Positions 36,220 through 45,799 are shown, numbered from the stretch's first letter. The stretch is DNA of 64,000 bases from Ideonella margarita (GCF_038066635.1 NZ_JBBUTI010000001.1:496001-560000); one strand, 5' to 3'. Notes: a model not told the origin generated them from the letters alone. Made by a program: numbers and translations.

Positions 36220-37005
36220 ATGAGCATGGACGCACTGCGCCTGATGCTGGTGGACGACGAGCCACTGGCGAACCTGCGCATGAAGCGCCTGATTGACGAT
36301 GGCGCCTGGCCCGGCGCCGAGGTGGTGGCCACCGCGGGCAGCGCCACCGAAGCGTTGCACCTGCTGAGCAGACAGCCGGTGGATGTGTTGCTGATGGACA
36401 TCCACATGCCCGGCATGGACGGCCTGGCGCTGGCCCGGCGCCTGCGCGAAGCGCCGCAACCCAGCGCCGTCATCTTCATCACTGCCCACGCCGAACATGC
36501 CCTGCAGGCCTTCGAACTGGATGCGGTGGATTACCTGACCAAGCCTGTGCGCCTCAGCCGCCTTCAAGATGCCCTCACGCGGGCTTCCACCCGGCTGGGC
36601 CGCCAGGTTCCTGTGGCCGCCTCACCGGCCGCCGCGGCAGAACCGGCGATGCTGGTGGTGAGCGACCGCGGCCGGGTGCTGCGCATTCCGGTGGACGAAG
36701 TGGTGTACCTGCGCGCCGAGATGAAATACGTGACGTTGCGCACCACCCGCCACAGCTACGTGCTCGACGACGCGCTGTCGGATCTGGAGCAGCGCCTGGG
36801 CGAAGCAGTGGTGCGCATCCACCGCAACGCGCTGGTGGCCAAGGCGGCCGTGCGCGCGCTGGAGCGGCGTGCCATGCCTTCGGACGACGGTGACGACGGC
36901 CCGGATGCCTGGGCGGTGCGCCTGGCGCCGACCGACGACTGGCTGGCCGTCTCACGCCGCCAACTGGCCGCCGTGCGCCAGGCGCTGGCGGAGGAAGGCC
37001 TTTGA
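36220..37005 (+). CDS. algR: LytTR response regulator (AlgR-like)
   Basis: A 261-residue regulator: receiver domain with acidic pocket (LVDDEP), phospho-acceptor D60 in VLLMDIHMPGMDG and K108 in YLTKPV. A linker follows, then a LytTR DNA-binding domain (about 148-255; VLRIPVDEVVYLRAEMKYVT, RIHRNALVAKAAV). GAGGGAG just before ATG 36220 fixes the start. It is probably cotranscribed with the kinase before it. Its TGA overlaps a TTG start of the next membrane-protein gene. Confidence 0.92.
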   Translation: MSMDALRLMLVDDEPLANLRMKRLIDDGAWPGAEVVATAGSATEALHLLSRQPVDVLLMDIHMPGMDGLALARRLREAPQPSAVIFITAHAEHALQAFELDAVDYLTKPVRLSRLQDALTRASTRLGRQVPVAASPAAAAEPAMLVVSDRGRVLRIPVDEVVYLRAEMKYVTLRTTRHSYVLDDALSDLEQRLGEAVVRIHRNALVAKAAVRALERRAMPSDDGDDGPDAWAVRLAPTDDWLAVSRRQLAAVRQALAEEGL

Positions 37006-38315
37006 GGCAGCGGGGCGGGCCGTGCGGGCGGTTGCTTGCCGGGCGCGCGGATTGGCGTGTCATTGCTGTGTTGGCCGTGGCGCTGGTGGTGGTCGGCTGG
37101 CTGCTGTTGCGCGACGTCGGCCCCCGCGCAAGCTCATGGGGCGGCGTGGTGTTGGCCAGATTGGGCATCGCGCCTGAGACTTTGCTGGCCGCAGACGAGC
37201 GCGCGTCAGCCCCTCAAGCGAGCCCGAGGGTTGCAGTGCCGGCGGACGATCCCTGCGGGCCGGGAGCCGCACCCGACATGCCCGAGACCGCCTTGGTCAA
37301 GGCCAGCCGGCGTCTGCGTGACGATGTGGTGAATGCGTTGGCGGCCAGCCCGGATGTGAGCGATCAGGCCACCGCTGCGCTGCTGTCGATCACGCCGTTC
37401 ATGGATGACCTGCCCACCTCGGCGTGCACTGACAACCCTGCCTGCCTGCAGAAGTGGACCGACAAGCAGATGTCGCGCGAGCGCGTAAATACGGACGCGG
37501 TGGTGCAGCGTCTCGCGGCGCTCGCCGATCGTTCTCGATCGCCCTACGTGTATGAAATGGCGATGCTGGGTTGCCGGGAACTGGTCAAGGGTTCGGTGGC
37601 TGCCACCGAGGCCTGCAACAACCTCTCGCTGGAGCGCTGGTCTTCGCTGGATCCGCACAATGCCGTGCCTTGGCTGGCGCTGGTGGAGCGGGCGCAGCAG
37701 CGTGACGACAAGGCGGCCGTGGACAACGCGCTTTACCAGGCAGCCACGGCGACGAAGAGCGGCGGCGTGGCCAGCGAGCTGATGCGACGCGTGCTGGCGC
37801 AGGTGCCGACGAATGACACCCACCGTGATTTGCAGGCCGACATGGCTGCACGCGCGTTTGGTGTGGCCGTACTCGACATGATGGGGTCGGGCCACATGAC
37901 CGCCATGGGCCTGTGCCGTGACGAACACATGGCCGACAGCAACCGGCGGCAAACCTGCCACCTGCTGGGGGCGCGGTTGCTGGCGGACTCAGACACCATG
38001 CTGCAGAGCCGTCTGGCGCTGGCGCTGGTCAAGCGCACGGGCTTGGGCTCCAGCGAATTCACCACCAAGGTCGACGAGTTGGATGCCTTGGATTGGGCGG
38101 TTCGGCAGCGCTCCGGTGAGCTGGAGCATCCGTCCGATGGGCAGGGCTGCCGCGCCACCATGGCCGCGCTGCGCTACTTCGGCGAGATGGCGCAGTCGTC
38201 CGAATTGGGCGTGGCACGCCGGACGCTCGATGACCACCTGCGTCGCTCCGGGCAAACCGTGGCGGATGTGGCGCGCCAGTCTCGCCAGTCCCGCGACAAG
38301 GCAGCGGCACCATGA
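37002..38315 (+). CDS. Unknown single-pass membrane protein, translationally coupled to algR
   Basis: A 437-residue protein I do not recognise. One hydrophobic segment (VIAVLAVALVVVGWLLL, about 20-36) near the N-terminus suggests a membrane anchor with the rest in the periplasm. The remainder is helical and Ala-rich with several Cys: SACTDNPACLQKWTDKQM, MLGCRELVKGSVAATEACNN and LCRDEHMADSNRRQTCHLLG. Spacing of the Cys pairs suggests disulfides. The best start is TTG 37002, overlapping the algR TGA (TTGA); GTG codons further in are alternatives. Because it follows the sensor pair directly, a role as output or accessory of that system is possible, but nothing in the sequence proves it. Confidence 0.65.
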   Translation: MRQRGGPCGRLLAGRADWRVIAVLAVALVVVGWLLLRDVGPRASSWGGVVLARLGIAPETLLAADERASAPQASPRVAVPADDPCGPGAAPDMPETALVKASRRLRDDVVNALAASPDVSDQATAALLSITPFMDDLPTSACTDNPACLQKWTDKQMSRERVNTDAVVQRLAALADRSRSPYVYEMAMLGCRELVKGSVAATEACNNLSLERWSSLDPHNAVPWLALVERAQQRDDKAAVDNALYQAATATKSGGVASELMRRVLAQVPTNDTHRDLQADMAARAFGVAVLDMMGSGHMTAMGLCRDEHMADSNRRQTCHLLGARLLADSDTMLQSRLALALVKRTGLGSSEFTTKVDELDALDWAVRQRSGELEHPSDGQGCRATMAALRYFGEMAQSSELGVARRTLDDHLRRSGQTVADVARQSRQSRDKAAAP

Positions 38316-38354
38316 ACACAAGGCCGGCACCCCGCAAGGTGTCGGCCCTGTGTT
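38315..38354. terminator. Bidirectional hairpin between the unknown membrane protein and ppc
   Basis: Arms 38315-38331 and 38338-38354 (AACACAAGGCCGGCACC against GGTGTCGGCCCTGTGTT) pair over 17 positions with one mismatch and one wobble. TTT ends the right arm and AA starts the left, so it can stop both convergent transcripts. Confidence 0.65.
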
Positions 38355-38387
38355 TGCCGCTGCTAGAGAAGCAGCGCGCCTGAAGCC

Positions 38388-41234
38388 TCAGCCCGTGTTG
38401 CGCAGCCCCGCCGCGATGCCGTTGATCGACAGGTGAATGCCGCGCTGCAGGCGCTCGTTCACCGGGTCGCCTTCGCGCTTCTTGCGGTAGCGGCGCATCA
38501 GTTCCACCTGCAAGTGGTTGATGGGGTCGAGGTAGGGGAAGCGGTGCTCGATGGAGCGCGCCAGGCTCGGGTTCGATTGCAGGCGGTCGTCCTCGCCGGT
38601 GATCAGGGCCAGCGCGGCGTGCGTGCGCTCCCATTCCTCGCGGATGGCGGTGAAGATCTTCTTGCCCAGGCGCTTGTCCTCGACCAGCTCCACATAGCGC
38701 GCGGCGATGCGCAGGTCGCTCTTGGCCAGCACCATGTCCAGGTTCGACAGCAGCGTGCGGAAGAACGGCCACTGGCGGAACATCTTCTGCAGCAACTCCA
38801 GGCGCTGGGCGCGGCCCTTGCCCTCGTCACCCAGGAAAGCTTCCACGGCAGAGCCGAAGCCGCACCAGCCCGGCAGCGCCACGCGGCACTGGCCCCATGA
38901 GAAGCCCCAGGGAATGGCGCGCAGGTCTTCGATGGCACGGGTGGCCTTGCGCGAGGCCGGACGCGAGCCGATGTTCAGCTCGGCGATTTCGCGGATGGGC
39001 GTGGCCGAGAAGAAGTAATCGGTGAAGCCCGGGGTGTCGTACACCAGGTCGCGGTAAGCGGCCATCGAGCCGGCGCTCAGCACTTCAGCGGCTTCGAGGA
39101 AGGACTTGGGCGGCGCCTTGGTCGGGTGCAGCAGCGTGGCTTCCAGCGTGGCTGCCACCAGGGTTTCCAGGTTGCGCCGGCCGATTTCCGGGTGGGCGTA
39201 CTTCGAGGCAATCACCTCGCCCTGCTCAGTCAGGCGGATCTGGCCGTTCACAGTGCCCGGGGGCTGGGCCAGGATGGCCTGGTAGCTCGGGCCACCGCCG
39301 CGGCCCACCGTGCCGCCACGACCGTGGAACAGGCGCAGGCGAATGCCGTGCTGCTCACGCAGGCTGGCGAACATGTCCACCAGCGCGATCTCGGCACGGT
39401 AGAGCTCCCAGTTGCTGGTGAAGAAGCCGCCGTCCTTGTTGCTGTCGGAGTAACCCAGCATCACGTCCTGCTCGCCACCGCCGCGGGCCACCAGGGCGGC
39501 CACGCCGGGCAGGGCGTAGAACTCTTCCATGATGCGGCCGGCGTTGCGCAGGTCGGCAATGGTTTCGAACAGCGGCGAGACGATCAGATCGGCCGTGGCG
39601 CCCTCGGCCAGCACGCCGCGCATCAGGCCGCATTCCTTCTGCAGCAGCAGCACTTCCAGCAGGTCGCTCACGTCTTCCGTGTGCGAGATGATGTAGTGGC
39701 GGATGGCCTCGACACCGTAGTCCTGTCGGCCTTGCAATGCAGCTTCAAAGATGGCCAGCTCGCCCTGGGCCAGGGCGGAGTAATCGGCACCGCGCACACG
39801 CAGGTTGCGGGCGTCGTTCAGCAGACGCACCAGCAATTCGCGGCGGCTGTTCTCATCAAGGGCGCTGTAGTCGGCCTCGATGCGGGCCACGCGCAGCAGC
39901 TCGGCCACCACGGCCTCGTGCTGGTCAGAGCTCTGGCGCAGGTCCACCGTGGCGAGGTGGAAACCGAACACCTGCACCGCGCGCATCAGCGGGGCCAGGC
40001 GCGGGCCCACCAGCGCCTGGGCATGGTGGGAGCGCAGCGAGCGCTCGATCACCTGCAGGTCAGCCAGGAACTGCTCAGGCGCGGTGTAGGGGTTCTGCGG
40101 TGCCACGGCGTGGCGCAGCGCCTCGGTGCCGGTCAGCTCATGCAGCGTGGCGGCCAGTCGGGCATACACGCCGATCAGGGCGCGGCGATAGGGCTCGTCT
40201 TCGCGGTGCGGGTTGCGGTCGGGCGAGGCCTCGGCCAGGGCCTGCATCTCGGTCGAGACCGGGGCCAGCATGGCCGAGATGGACAACTCGGCACCCAGCG
40301 TGTGCACTTCCGTCAGGTAGTGGCGCAGCGCGGTTTCAGCCTGGCGCGACAGGGCCATCTTCAGCGTGCTGGCGGTCACGTTCGGGTTGCCGTCGCGGTC
40401 GCCGCCGATCCAGTTGCCCATTCGGAAGAAGTTGCTCACCTGGTGGCCCGGCAAGGCTTCTTCCACGTCGCGGTACATGCGCGGAATCTGGCGCAGGAAG
40501 GTCGACTGGTAATACGACAGCGCGTTCTCGATCTCGTCGGCCACCGTCAGCTTGGTGTAGCGCAGCATGCGCGTCTGCCAGAGCTGGGTCACGCGGGCGC
40601 GGATCAGTTCCTCGTTGTCCTGCAGTTCACGGGCACCACGCAGTTCGTCGCGCTGGCTCACCAGCTCGGCCACGGCGCGTTCGGCATCCAGGATGCTCTT
40701 GCGCTGCACTTCGGTGGGGTGGGCGGTGAGCACCGGGGAGATGAAGGCCTGGTCGAGCGCGGCCGCGATGTCGGCGGCGCGGTGGTCGGCCCGGGCCAGC
40801 TTGTCGAAGCAATGGGCCAGCGAGCCTTCCTGCGTCGTGCCTTCGGCGTCATGCACGGCACGGCGGCGCACATGGTGGCGGTCTTCGGCGATGTTGGCCA
40901 GGTGCGAGAAGTAGCTGAACGCCCGGATCACGCTGACGGTCTGGTCGGCCGAGAGGTTCTTCAGCAGACGGTCCAGCACACGGCCGGCGGAGGCGTCCTT
41001 CTTCAGGCGGTAGGCCACCGAGAGCTGGCGCACGCGTTCGATCAGCTCGAAGGCATCGCGGCCTTCCTGTTCGCGGATCACGTCACCCAGAATCCGTCCG
41101 AGTAACCGGATATCTTCAACGAGCGGCTTGTTCTTCTCCGCTGCGTCACTGACGGACTTTGATTTAGCAGGGGCCGAGGCCCGCTTGCCGGGCTTGGCCG
41201 GTGACGAGGACTGCGATGTGGTGGCGCGCGACAT
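38388..41234 (-). CDS. ppc: Phosphoenolpyruvate carboxylase
   Basis: A 948-residue enzyme that carboxylates PEP to oxaloacetate and refills the citric acid cycle. Active-site motifs are intact: TAHPTEVQRKS with H172, GGDRDGNPNVT, GYSDSNKDGG, FHGRGGTVGRGGGPS and the C-terminal GIAAGLRNTG. ATG 41234 begins a 40-residue low-complexity Ser/Ala/Lys/Pro leader before KPLVEDIRLLGRILGDV; the leader may be disordered. It is divergent from hemC across 79 bases and sits inside the otherwise conserved algR-hemC neighbourhood. Confidence 0.96.
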   Translation of the reverse strand: MSRATTSQSSSPAKPGKRASAPAKSKSVSDAAEKNKPLVEDIRLLGRILGDVIREQEGRDAFELIERVRQLSVAYRLKKDASAGRVLDRLLKNLSADQTVSVIRAFSYFSHLANIAEDRHHVRRRAVHDAEGTTQEGSLAHCFDKLARADHRAADIAAALDQAFISPVLTAHPTEVQRKSILDAERAVAELVSQRDELRGARELQDNEELIRARVTQLWQTRMLRYTKLTVADEIENALSYYQSTFLRQIPRMYRDVEEALPGHQVSNFFRMGNWIGGDRDGNPNVTASTLKMALSRQAETALRHYLTEVHTLGAELSISAMLAPVSTEMQALAEASPDRNPHREDEPYRRALIGVYARLAATLHELTGTEALRHAVAPQNPYTAPEQFLADLQVIERSLRSHHAQALVGPRLAPLMRAVQVFGFHLATVDLRQSSDQHEAVVAELLRVARIEADYSALDENSRRELLVRLLNDARNLRVRGADYSALAQGELAIFEAALQGRQDYGVEAIRHYIISHTEDVSDLLEVLLLQKECGLMRGVLAEGATADLIVSPLFETIADLRNAGRIMEEFYALPGVAALVARGGGEQDVMLGYSDSNKDGGFFTSNWELYRAEIALVDMFASLREQHGIRLRLFHGRGGTVGRGGGPSYQAILAQPPGTVNGQIRLTEQGEVIASKYAHPEIGRRNLETLVAATLEATLLHPTKAPPKSFLEAAEVLSAGSMAAYRDLVYDTPGFTDYFFSATPIREIAELNIGSRPASRKATRAIEDLRAIPWGFSWGQCRVALPGWCGFGSAVEAFLGDEGKGRAQRLELLQKMFRQWPFFRTLLSNLDMVLAKSDLRIAARYVELVEDKRLGKKIFTAIREEWERTHAALALITGEDDRLQSNPSLARSIEHRFPYLDPINHLQVELMRRYRKKREGDPVNERLQRGIHLSINGIAAGLRNTG

Positions 41235-41255
41235 AATGGCTCCAGATGATGTAAC

Positions 41256-41270
41256 CCGATTACCAATCGG
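41256..41270. promoter_or_regulatory. Short dyad in the ppc/hemC divergent promoter region
   Basis: CCGATT-ACC-AATCGG is a perfect 6-base dyad in the 79 bases between ppc and hemC. It could bind a regulator of either gene or form part of the promoter. No protein can be assigned. A GGGAGGGG ribosome site precedes hemC. Confidence 0.3.
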
Positions 41271-41313
41271 CAATCGTATCAGGTTCGGCCCGGGAGGGGA
41301 TAATTCGGTCACC

Positions 41314-42288
41314 ATGAATCCTCAGACCGCCGTGAACGCCGCTTCTCTCGCTCAGCCCGTGATCATTGCCACCCGCGAAAGCCGACTTGCCCTGTGGCAA
41401 GCCGAGCATGTGCGTGACCGCCTGTTGGCTGACCTCGGCCTGCGCGCCGACCTGCTGGGCATGACGACCCGCGGTGACCAGATCCTGGACCGCAGCCTGT
41501 CGAAGGTGGGCGGCAAGGGCCTGTTCGTGAAGGAGCTGGAACTGGCGCTGGAGAGCGGCCAGGCGCACCTGGCCGTGCATTCGCTGAAGGACGTGCCGAT
41601 GGAGTTGCCGGAAGGCTTCTCGCTGGTGGCCGTGATGGAGCGCGAAGATCCGCGCGACGCATTTGTATCGAACCACTACGACAACCTCGACGCGCTGCCG
41701 CAGGGGGCGTGCGTGGGCACCTCCAGCTTGCGCCGCGTGGTGCAGCTGAAGGCCCGTCGGCCGGACCTGCGCATCGAGCCCCTGCGCGGCAACCTTGACA
41801 CTCGCCTGCGCAAGCTCGATGAAGGCGGCTACGACGCCATCGTGCTGGCAGCGGCCGGCCTGAAGCGACTGGGCCTGGCCAACCGCATCCGTTCGGTGTT
41901 CGAGGTGGACCAGATGATTCCGTGCGCCGGCCAGGGCGCGCTGGGCCTGGAGGTGCGCACCGGGCAGGTGGCGCTCGCCGCGGCCTTGCAAGCTTTCGTG
42001 CACCAGCCCACCTGGCTGGCCACCCATGCCGAGCGGGCGGTTTCGCGTGCATTGGGCGGCAGCTGCAGCGTGCCGCTGGCAGCCCATGCGGTGATTGACG
42101 CTGCGGGCGTGCTGCACCTGGACGTGGCGCTTGGCCACGCCGGTGATCCTTCGCAGCCCTTGTTGAAGGGGCACCAGCAGGGCCTGGTGAGCACCACGGC
42201 GGAAGCGGAAGCCCTGGGCGAGGCGGCAGCCGCCTCGCTGCGGGCGTTGGGCGGTGACGCCTACCTGGCCGGCAGCGCTGCTCTCTGA
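41314..42288 (+). CDS. hemC: Porphobilinogen deaminase (hydroxymethylbilane synthase)
   Basis: A 324-residue cytoplasmic enzyme of tetrapyrrole synthesis that joins four porphobilinogens. Family motifs seen are IATRESRLALWQAEHV, GGKGLFVKELE, AVHSLKDVPME, GTSSLRRVVQLKARRPDL and the dipyrromethane-cofactor Cys C251 in LGGSCSVPLAAH. It starts the hemC-hemD-hemX-hemY run on the + strand. Confidence 0.97.
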   Translation: MNPQTAVNAASLAQPVIIATRESRLALWQAEHVRDRLLADLGLRADLLGMTTRGDQILDRSLSKVGGKGLFVKELELALESGQAHLAVHSLKDVPMELPEGFSLVAVMEREDPRDAFVSNHYDNLDALPQGACVGTSSLRRVVQLKARRPDLRIEPLRGNLDTRLRKLDEGGYDAIVLAAAGLKRLGLANRIRSVFEVDQMIPCAGQGALGLEVRTGQVALAAALQAFVHQPTWLATHAERAVSRALGGSCSVPLAAHAVIDAAGVLHLDVALGHAGDPSQPLLKGHQQGLVSTTAEAEALGEAAAASLRALGGDAYLAGSAAL

Positions 42289-42313
42289 AGCGCGAAGCAC
42301 GCAGGGCCACCCC

Positions 42314-43198
42314 GTGAGTGAACCCACGGACATCGAAGCCCGGCAGGAAGGGGGGCGGCGCGTGTTGCTGGCCATCGTGACAAGGCCTGAACCGCAGGCC
42401 TCGGCCTGGGTCAGCAAACTGCGTGCCCGGGGTGTGCAGGCGGTGGCTTGTCCGCTGCTGGTGATCGGGCCGGCGCCTGATCCGGCGGCGGTGCGGGGCG
42501 TGATGACCGCTTTGTGCGCCCCTGACAGCGTCATGTTTGTCAGCCCGAACGCGGCGGCGCAGTTCTTCGCTTGCCGGCCGTCACATTGGCGTTGGCCGGA
42601 GGGCGTGCAGGCGCTGGCGACGGGCCCCGGCACGGTGGCGGCCTTGCTGGAGGCGGGTGTGCCGGAGGCGCTCATCGTGGCGCCGCCGGTGGCCTCGGCC
42701 CAGTTTGATTCTGAAACACTGTGGGCGCAGGTGTGTCAGCAGCCCTGGGCTGGCCGCCGCCTGTGGGTGGTGCGGGGCGAGGGCGGCCGTGACTGGTTCA
42801 GCACCACGGCCCGCGCGGCGGGTGCTGACGTGCAGTGGGTGCAGGCCTACGCCCGCTCGTCGCCCGCAGCCAGCGACGCTGTGCTGCAACGCTTGCAGGG
42901 CCTGCATGCCATGGGGCCGCAGGCGGTCTGGCTGCTCAGCAGCTCTGAGGCGGTGGACCACCTCGAAGCGTTGTTGCCCGGAGTGTCTTGGGCGGCCGGG
43001 GTGGCGGTGGCATCGCACCCGCGCATCGCCGAGCGTGCGCATGCGCTCGGGATGGGCTGCGTGCTGGATGTGCGGCCCACCGTGGACGCGGTGGTGGATG
43101 CGGTGACGGCACTGCAGGCGACAGCCCCGGATACGAGTGCTTTGCGGCACCAGTGTGGCGCCGCTGCTGCGCCCGACCTGCCTGTTGGCGGGGCATGA
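42314..43198 (+). CDS. hemD: Uroporphyrinogen-III synthase
   Basis: A 294-residue HemD family protein that closes and inverts the last ring of hydroxymethylbilane. The fold-typical pieces are VTRPEPQASAWVSKLRARGV, MFVSPNAAAQFFA, ATGPGTVAALLEAGV and RRLWVVRGEGGRDWFSTTARAAGADV (spanning about 155-180). HemD is poorly conserved, so placement right after hemC is an important part of the evidence. GTG 42314 is the most likely start; no ATG suits. A 37-base gap leads to hemX. Confidence 0.9.
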   Translation: MSEPTDIEARQEGGRRVLLAIVTRPEPQASAWVSKLRARGVQAVACPLLVIGPAPDPAAVRGVMTALCAPDSVMFVSPNAAAQFFACRPSHWRWPEGVQALATGPGTVAALLEAGVPEALIVAPPVASAQFDSETLWAQVCQQPWAGRRLWVVRGEGGRDWFSTTARAAGADVQWVQAYARSSPAASDAVLQRLQGLHAMGPQAVWLLSSSEAVDHLEALLPGVSWAAGVAVASHPRIAERAHALGMGCVLDVRPTVDAVVDAVTALQATAPDTSALRHQCGAAAAPDLPVGGA

Positions 43199-43235
43199 CG
43201 CCCTTTGTGGGTGCGCTCTATACAATCGAAGCGAC

Positions 43236-44471
43236 ATGGTGAGCGCTTCTGACAACACCCCTTCCGACCTGCCCGCAAGCCAGCCTCTGGTGCCGCCGGC
43301 AGCCCCTGTGTTCGATGCGGGGGCGGCAGCGCCTGTTCCGCCATCGCCACCGCCACCACCCGCACCCCCTGCGTCTCCGCCATCCGCGCCGTTCCCGGCC
43401 GTGCATGCCGTGGTGACGCCCGGTGCGCGTGGTCAGGTCTGGGTGCTGGGGGCCGTGGCGCTCACGGCCTTGAGCGTCGTCAGCCTGGCCTTGGTGTGGA
43501 CCACCCAGCAACGCGTCAAATCGCTGGAGCAGGAGCTGGTGCGCCGCCAGCAGTCCAGCCAGGATCAATCCACCGAGGCCCGGCTGATGGCCCGCCAGGC
43601 GCAGGAAGCCTCCGCCGAGGTGGTCGCCAAGCAAGCCTTGCTGGAAGCGCGGGTGGCCGAATCGGCCCTGCAACGCACACAGGTCGAAGAACTCATCCAG
43701 TCCTTGTCGCGTTCCCGCGATGAAAACGTGTTGTCTGATGTGGAGGCCGGTTTGCGCGTGGCCCAGCAGCAGGCGGCCATCACCGGCAGCCCTGAGCCCA
43801 CGGTCGCTGCGCTCAAGCAAGTGGAAGAGCGCCTGGCGCGCTACAACCAGCCGCGCCTGGAGCGTGTGCGCCGCGCGGTGGCCCGTGACCTGGACCGCGC
43901 CCGCAGCGTGGCCGCGGCCGACTTGCCCGGCTTGTCCATCCGGCTTGATGAAGCCGTGCGTCTGGTCGATGAGCTGCCCTTGCTGACCACACCCGAGCGC
44001 CGCCCCTTGCCCGCGCCCAAGCCCGTGGCGGCAACGGCTGCCAAGCCGGCCTCGTCGGCTGATGCTGCAACTCAAGGCATGGTGGCCAGCTGGCTGGGCG
44101 CTGCGTCGGCGTTCTGGGACCGCGTGTCCGCAGACGTCTGGCAGGAAGCTCGCTCGCTGGTGCGCGTGACCAACATCGACCAACCCGAGGCGATGCTGGT
44201 GTCGCCCGATCAGGGCTTCTTCCTGCGTGAGAACCTCAAGCTGCGCTTGCTGAATGCGCGGCTGGCCTTGCTGTCCCGGCAGTTTGACCAGGCCCAGACC
44301 GACCTGCAGCAGGCCCACGTGGCGCTCGACCGCTACTTCGACCGCAGCTCGCGGCGGGTGGTGATGGCCCAAGACCTGGTTCAGCAGGTGGCCGCCCAGA
44401 GCCGGCAGGTGCAATTGCCCCGCCCCGATGAAACCCTGGCGGCCCTGGCGGCTGCCAACGCGGGCCGCTGA
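43236..44471 (+). CDS. hemX: HemX-like membrane protein
   Basis: A 411-residue protein with a long Pro/Ala-rich cytoplasmic N-terminus (about 1-65), one membrane helix (VWVLGAVALTALSVVSLALV, about 69-88) and a coiled-coil start (TQQRVKSLEQELVRRQQSSQ), then a helical domain. This is the layout of proteobacterial HemX, once described as a methyltransferase without good support; the real role is unclear. It lies between hemD and hemY as in many beta- and gammaproteobacteria. Confidence 0.9.
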   Translation: MVSASDNTPSDLPASQPLVPPAAPVFDAGAAAPVPPSPPPPPAPPASPPSAPFPAVHAVVTPGARGQVWVLGAVALTALSVVSLALVWTTQQRVKSLEQELVRRQQSSQDQSTEARLMARQAQEASAEVVAKQALLEARVAESALQRTQVEELIQSLSRSRDENVLSDVEAGLRVAQQQAAITGSPEPTVAALKQVEERLARYNQPRLERVRRAVARDLDRARSVAAADLPGLSIRLDEAVRLVDELPLLTTPERRPLPAPKPVAATAAKPASSADAATQGMVASWLGAASAFWDRVSADVWQEARSLVRVTNIDQPEAMLVSPDQGFFLRENLKLRLLNARLALLSRQFDQAQTDLQQAHVALDRYFDRSSRRVVMAQDLVQQVAAQSRQVQLPRPDETLAALAAANAGR

Positions 44472-44491
44472 GGCCCGGCGGGAAGGCGCAC

Positions 44492-45742
44492 ATGCGGTCG
44501 GTGGTGTGGTTGATTCTGGTGTTCGTGGGGGCCGTCGTGGCCGCCACGGTGTTGGGGCGCAATGACGCGCTGGTGTCGTTCTTTTACGGGTCGACGCGGC
44601 TGGACATGTCGCTCAACCTGTTCCTCATCAGCCTGCTGGCGCTGGTGTTTCTGCTGTTCTCCGGTTTGCAGGCCATCAATGCCTTGCTGAGCCTGCCGGT
44701 ACGGGCGCGCGAATGGCGCGCGCTCAAGCGTGAGCGGGCAGCACACGCCGCGTTGCGTGAAGCGCTGGCCGAGCTGCTGGCGGCGCGTTATGCACGTGCC
44801 CAGCGTGCGGCTGAGCGGGCGCTGCTGCTGCAGGCCGAGGCCGAAGTGCTGCATGACGATCTGCAGTTCACCGCATTGGCGCAATTGATTGCCGCAAATG
44901 GCTTGCATCGTCTGCAAGACCGCCGCGGCCGCGATGATCGTTTGCAGCTTGCGCTGGCCCTGGCGCAAAGCCGCAAGTCGACCGGCCCGAGCGTGGCCGA
45001 GGGCGCCTTGCTGCTGAGCGCCGAATGGGCCCTGGATGACCGTGACGCCACCCGCGCGATGCGTGAGTTGCAGGCGCTGCCCGCCGGGGTGGGCCGGCGC
45101 ACGCAGGCCTTGCGCCTGCGTCTGCAAGCCACGCGCCAGCTGCGTCAGCCGCTGGAGGCGCTGCAGACCGCGCGTCTGCTGGCCAAGCACCAGGCGTTCT
45201 CGCCGATGGCCGCGCAGTCGCTGCTGCGTTCACTTGCCATCGAGGCACTCAACGACGCCCATGACGACCAGCAACTGCAGCAGGTCTGGGAGCGGCTCGA
45301 CAACGGCGTGCGGCGTGATGCCTTCGTGGTGGCACGTGCTGCCCGCCGCGCGCAGGCGCTGGGCAATGTGGCGCTGGGCCGGCAATGGCTGCAGCCGCTG
45401 TGGGAGCAGATCGGCCGCAGCGAGGCCGACGAGCGCCTGCAACTGGCCATGGCGTTGGTGGATTGCGCACCGGGCCTGGGCAGCGATTGGCTGCCGCGCA
45501 TCGAGGCCGCGTTGGCGCAGTTCGGCCATGAGCCGGCGCTGGTGGCTGCGGCCGCCATGGCCTTCGCTGATCGTCAGCTGTGGGGCAAGGCCCGCCGGCC
45601 ACTGGAGCAGACGGCCTCAGCCGCGTCGCTGCCGGCTGCCGTGCGTCGTCAGGCGCTGCGCTGCCTGGCCGGGCTGGCGCGCGAAGAGGGGCACGAGGAT
45701 CGGGCGGCCGCTTACGACCAGCGTGCCGCCATGATCGATTGA
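44492..45742 (+). CDS. hemY: HemY-like TPR membrane protein
   Basis: A 416-residue protein: two membrane helices (VVWLILVFVGAVVAATVLG and LFLISLLALVFLLFSGLQAI, about 4-67) form the HemY_N domain, followed by a helical TPR-type region (RAAERALLLQAEAEVLHDDL, GRQWLQPLWEQIGRSEADER). It is not the oxygen-dependent protoporphyrinogen oxidase also called HemY. Its exact role in tetrapyrrole metabolism is unknown. It ends the hem operon; the tRNA promoter follows 27 bases later. Confidence 0.9.
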   Translation: MRSVVWLILVFVGAVVAATVLGRNDALVSFFYGSTRLDMSLNLFLISLLALVFLLFSGLQAINALLSLPVRAREWRALKRERAAHAALREALAELLAARYARAQRAAERALLLQAEAEVLHDDLQFTALAQLIAANGLHRLQDRRGRDDRLQLALALAQSRKSTGPSVAEGALLLSAEWALDDRDATRAMRELQALPAGVGRRTQALRLRLQATRQLRQPLEALQTARLLAKHQAFSPMAAQSLLRSLAIEALNDAHDDQQLQQVWERLDNGVRRDAFVVARAARRAQALGNVALGRQWLQPLWEQIGRSEADERLQLAMALVDCAPGLGSDWLPRIEAALAQFGHEPALVAAAAMAFADRQLWGKARRPLEQTASAASLPAAVRRQALRCLAGLAREEGHEDRAAAYDQRAAMID

Positions 45743-45769
45743 GGCCATATTCAAGTTCCTTGCAAATAG

Positions 45770-45799
45770 TTGGCATGAAGTAAAAACCCATGCTATACT
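45770..45799 (+). promoter_or_regulatory. Promoter of the tRNA-Arg pair
   Basis: TTGGCA (45770-45775), an 18-base spacer and TATACT (45794-45799) lie 12 bases before the first tRNA. A GC-rich segment (GCGAGGC) follows the -10 box, as in stringently controlled stable-RNA promoters. Confidence 0.6.
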
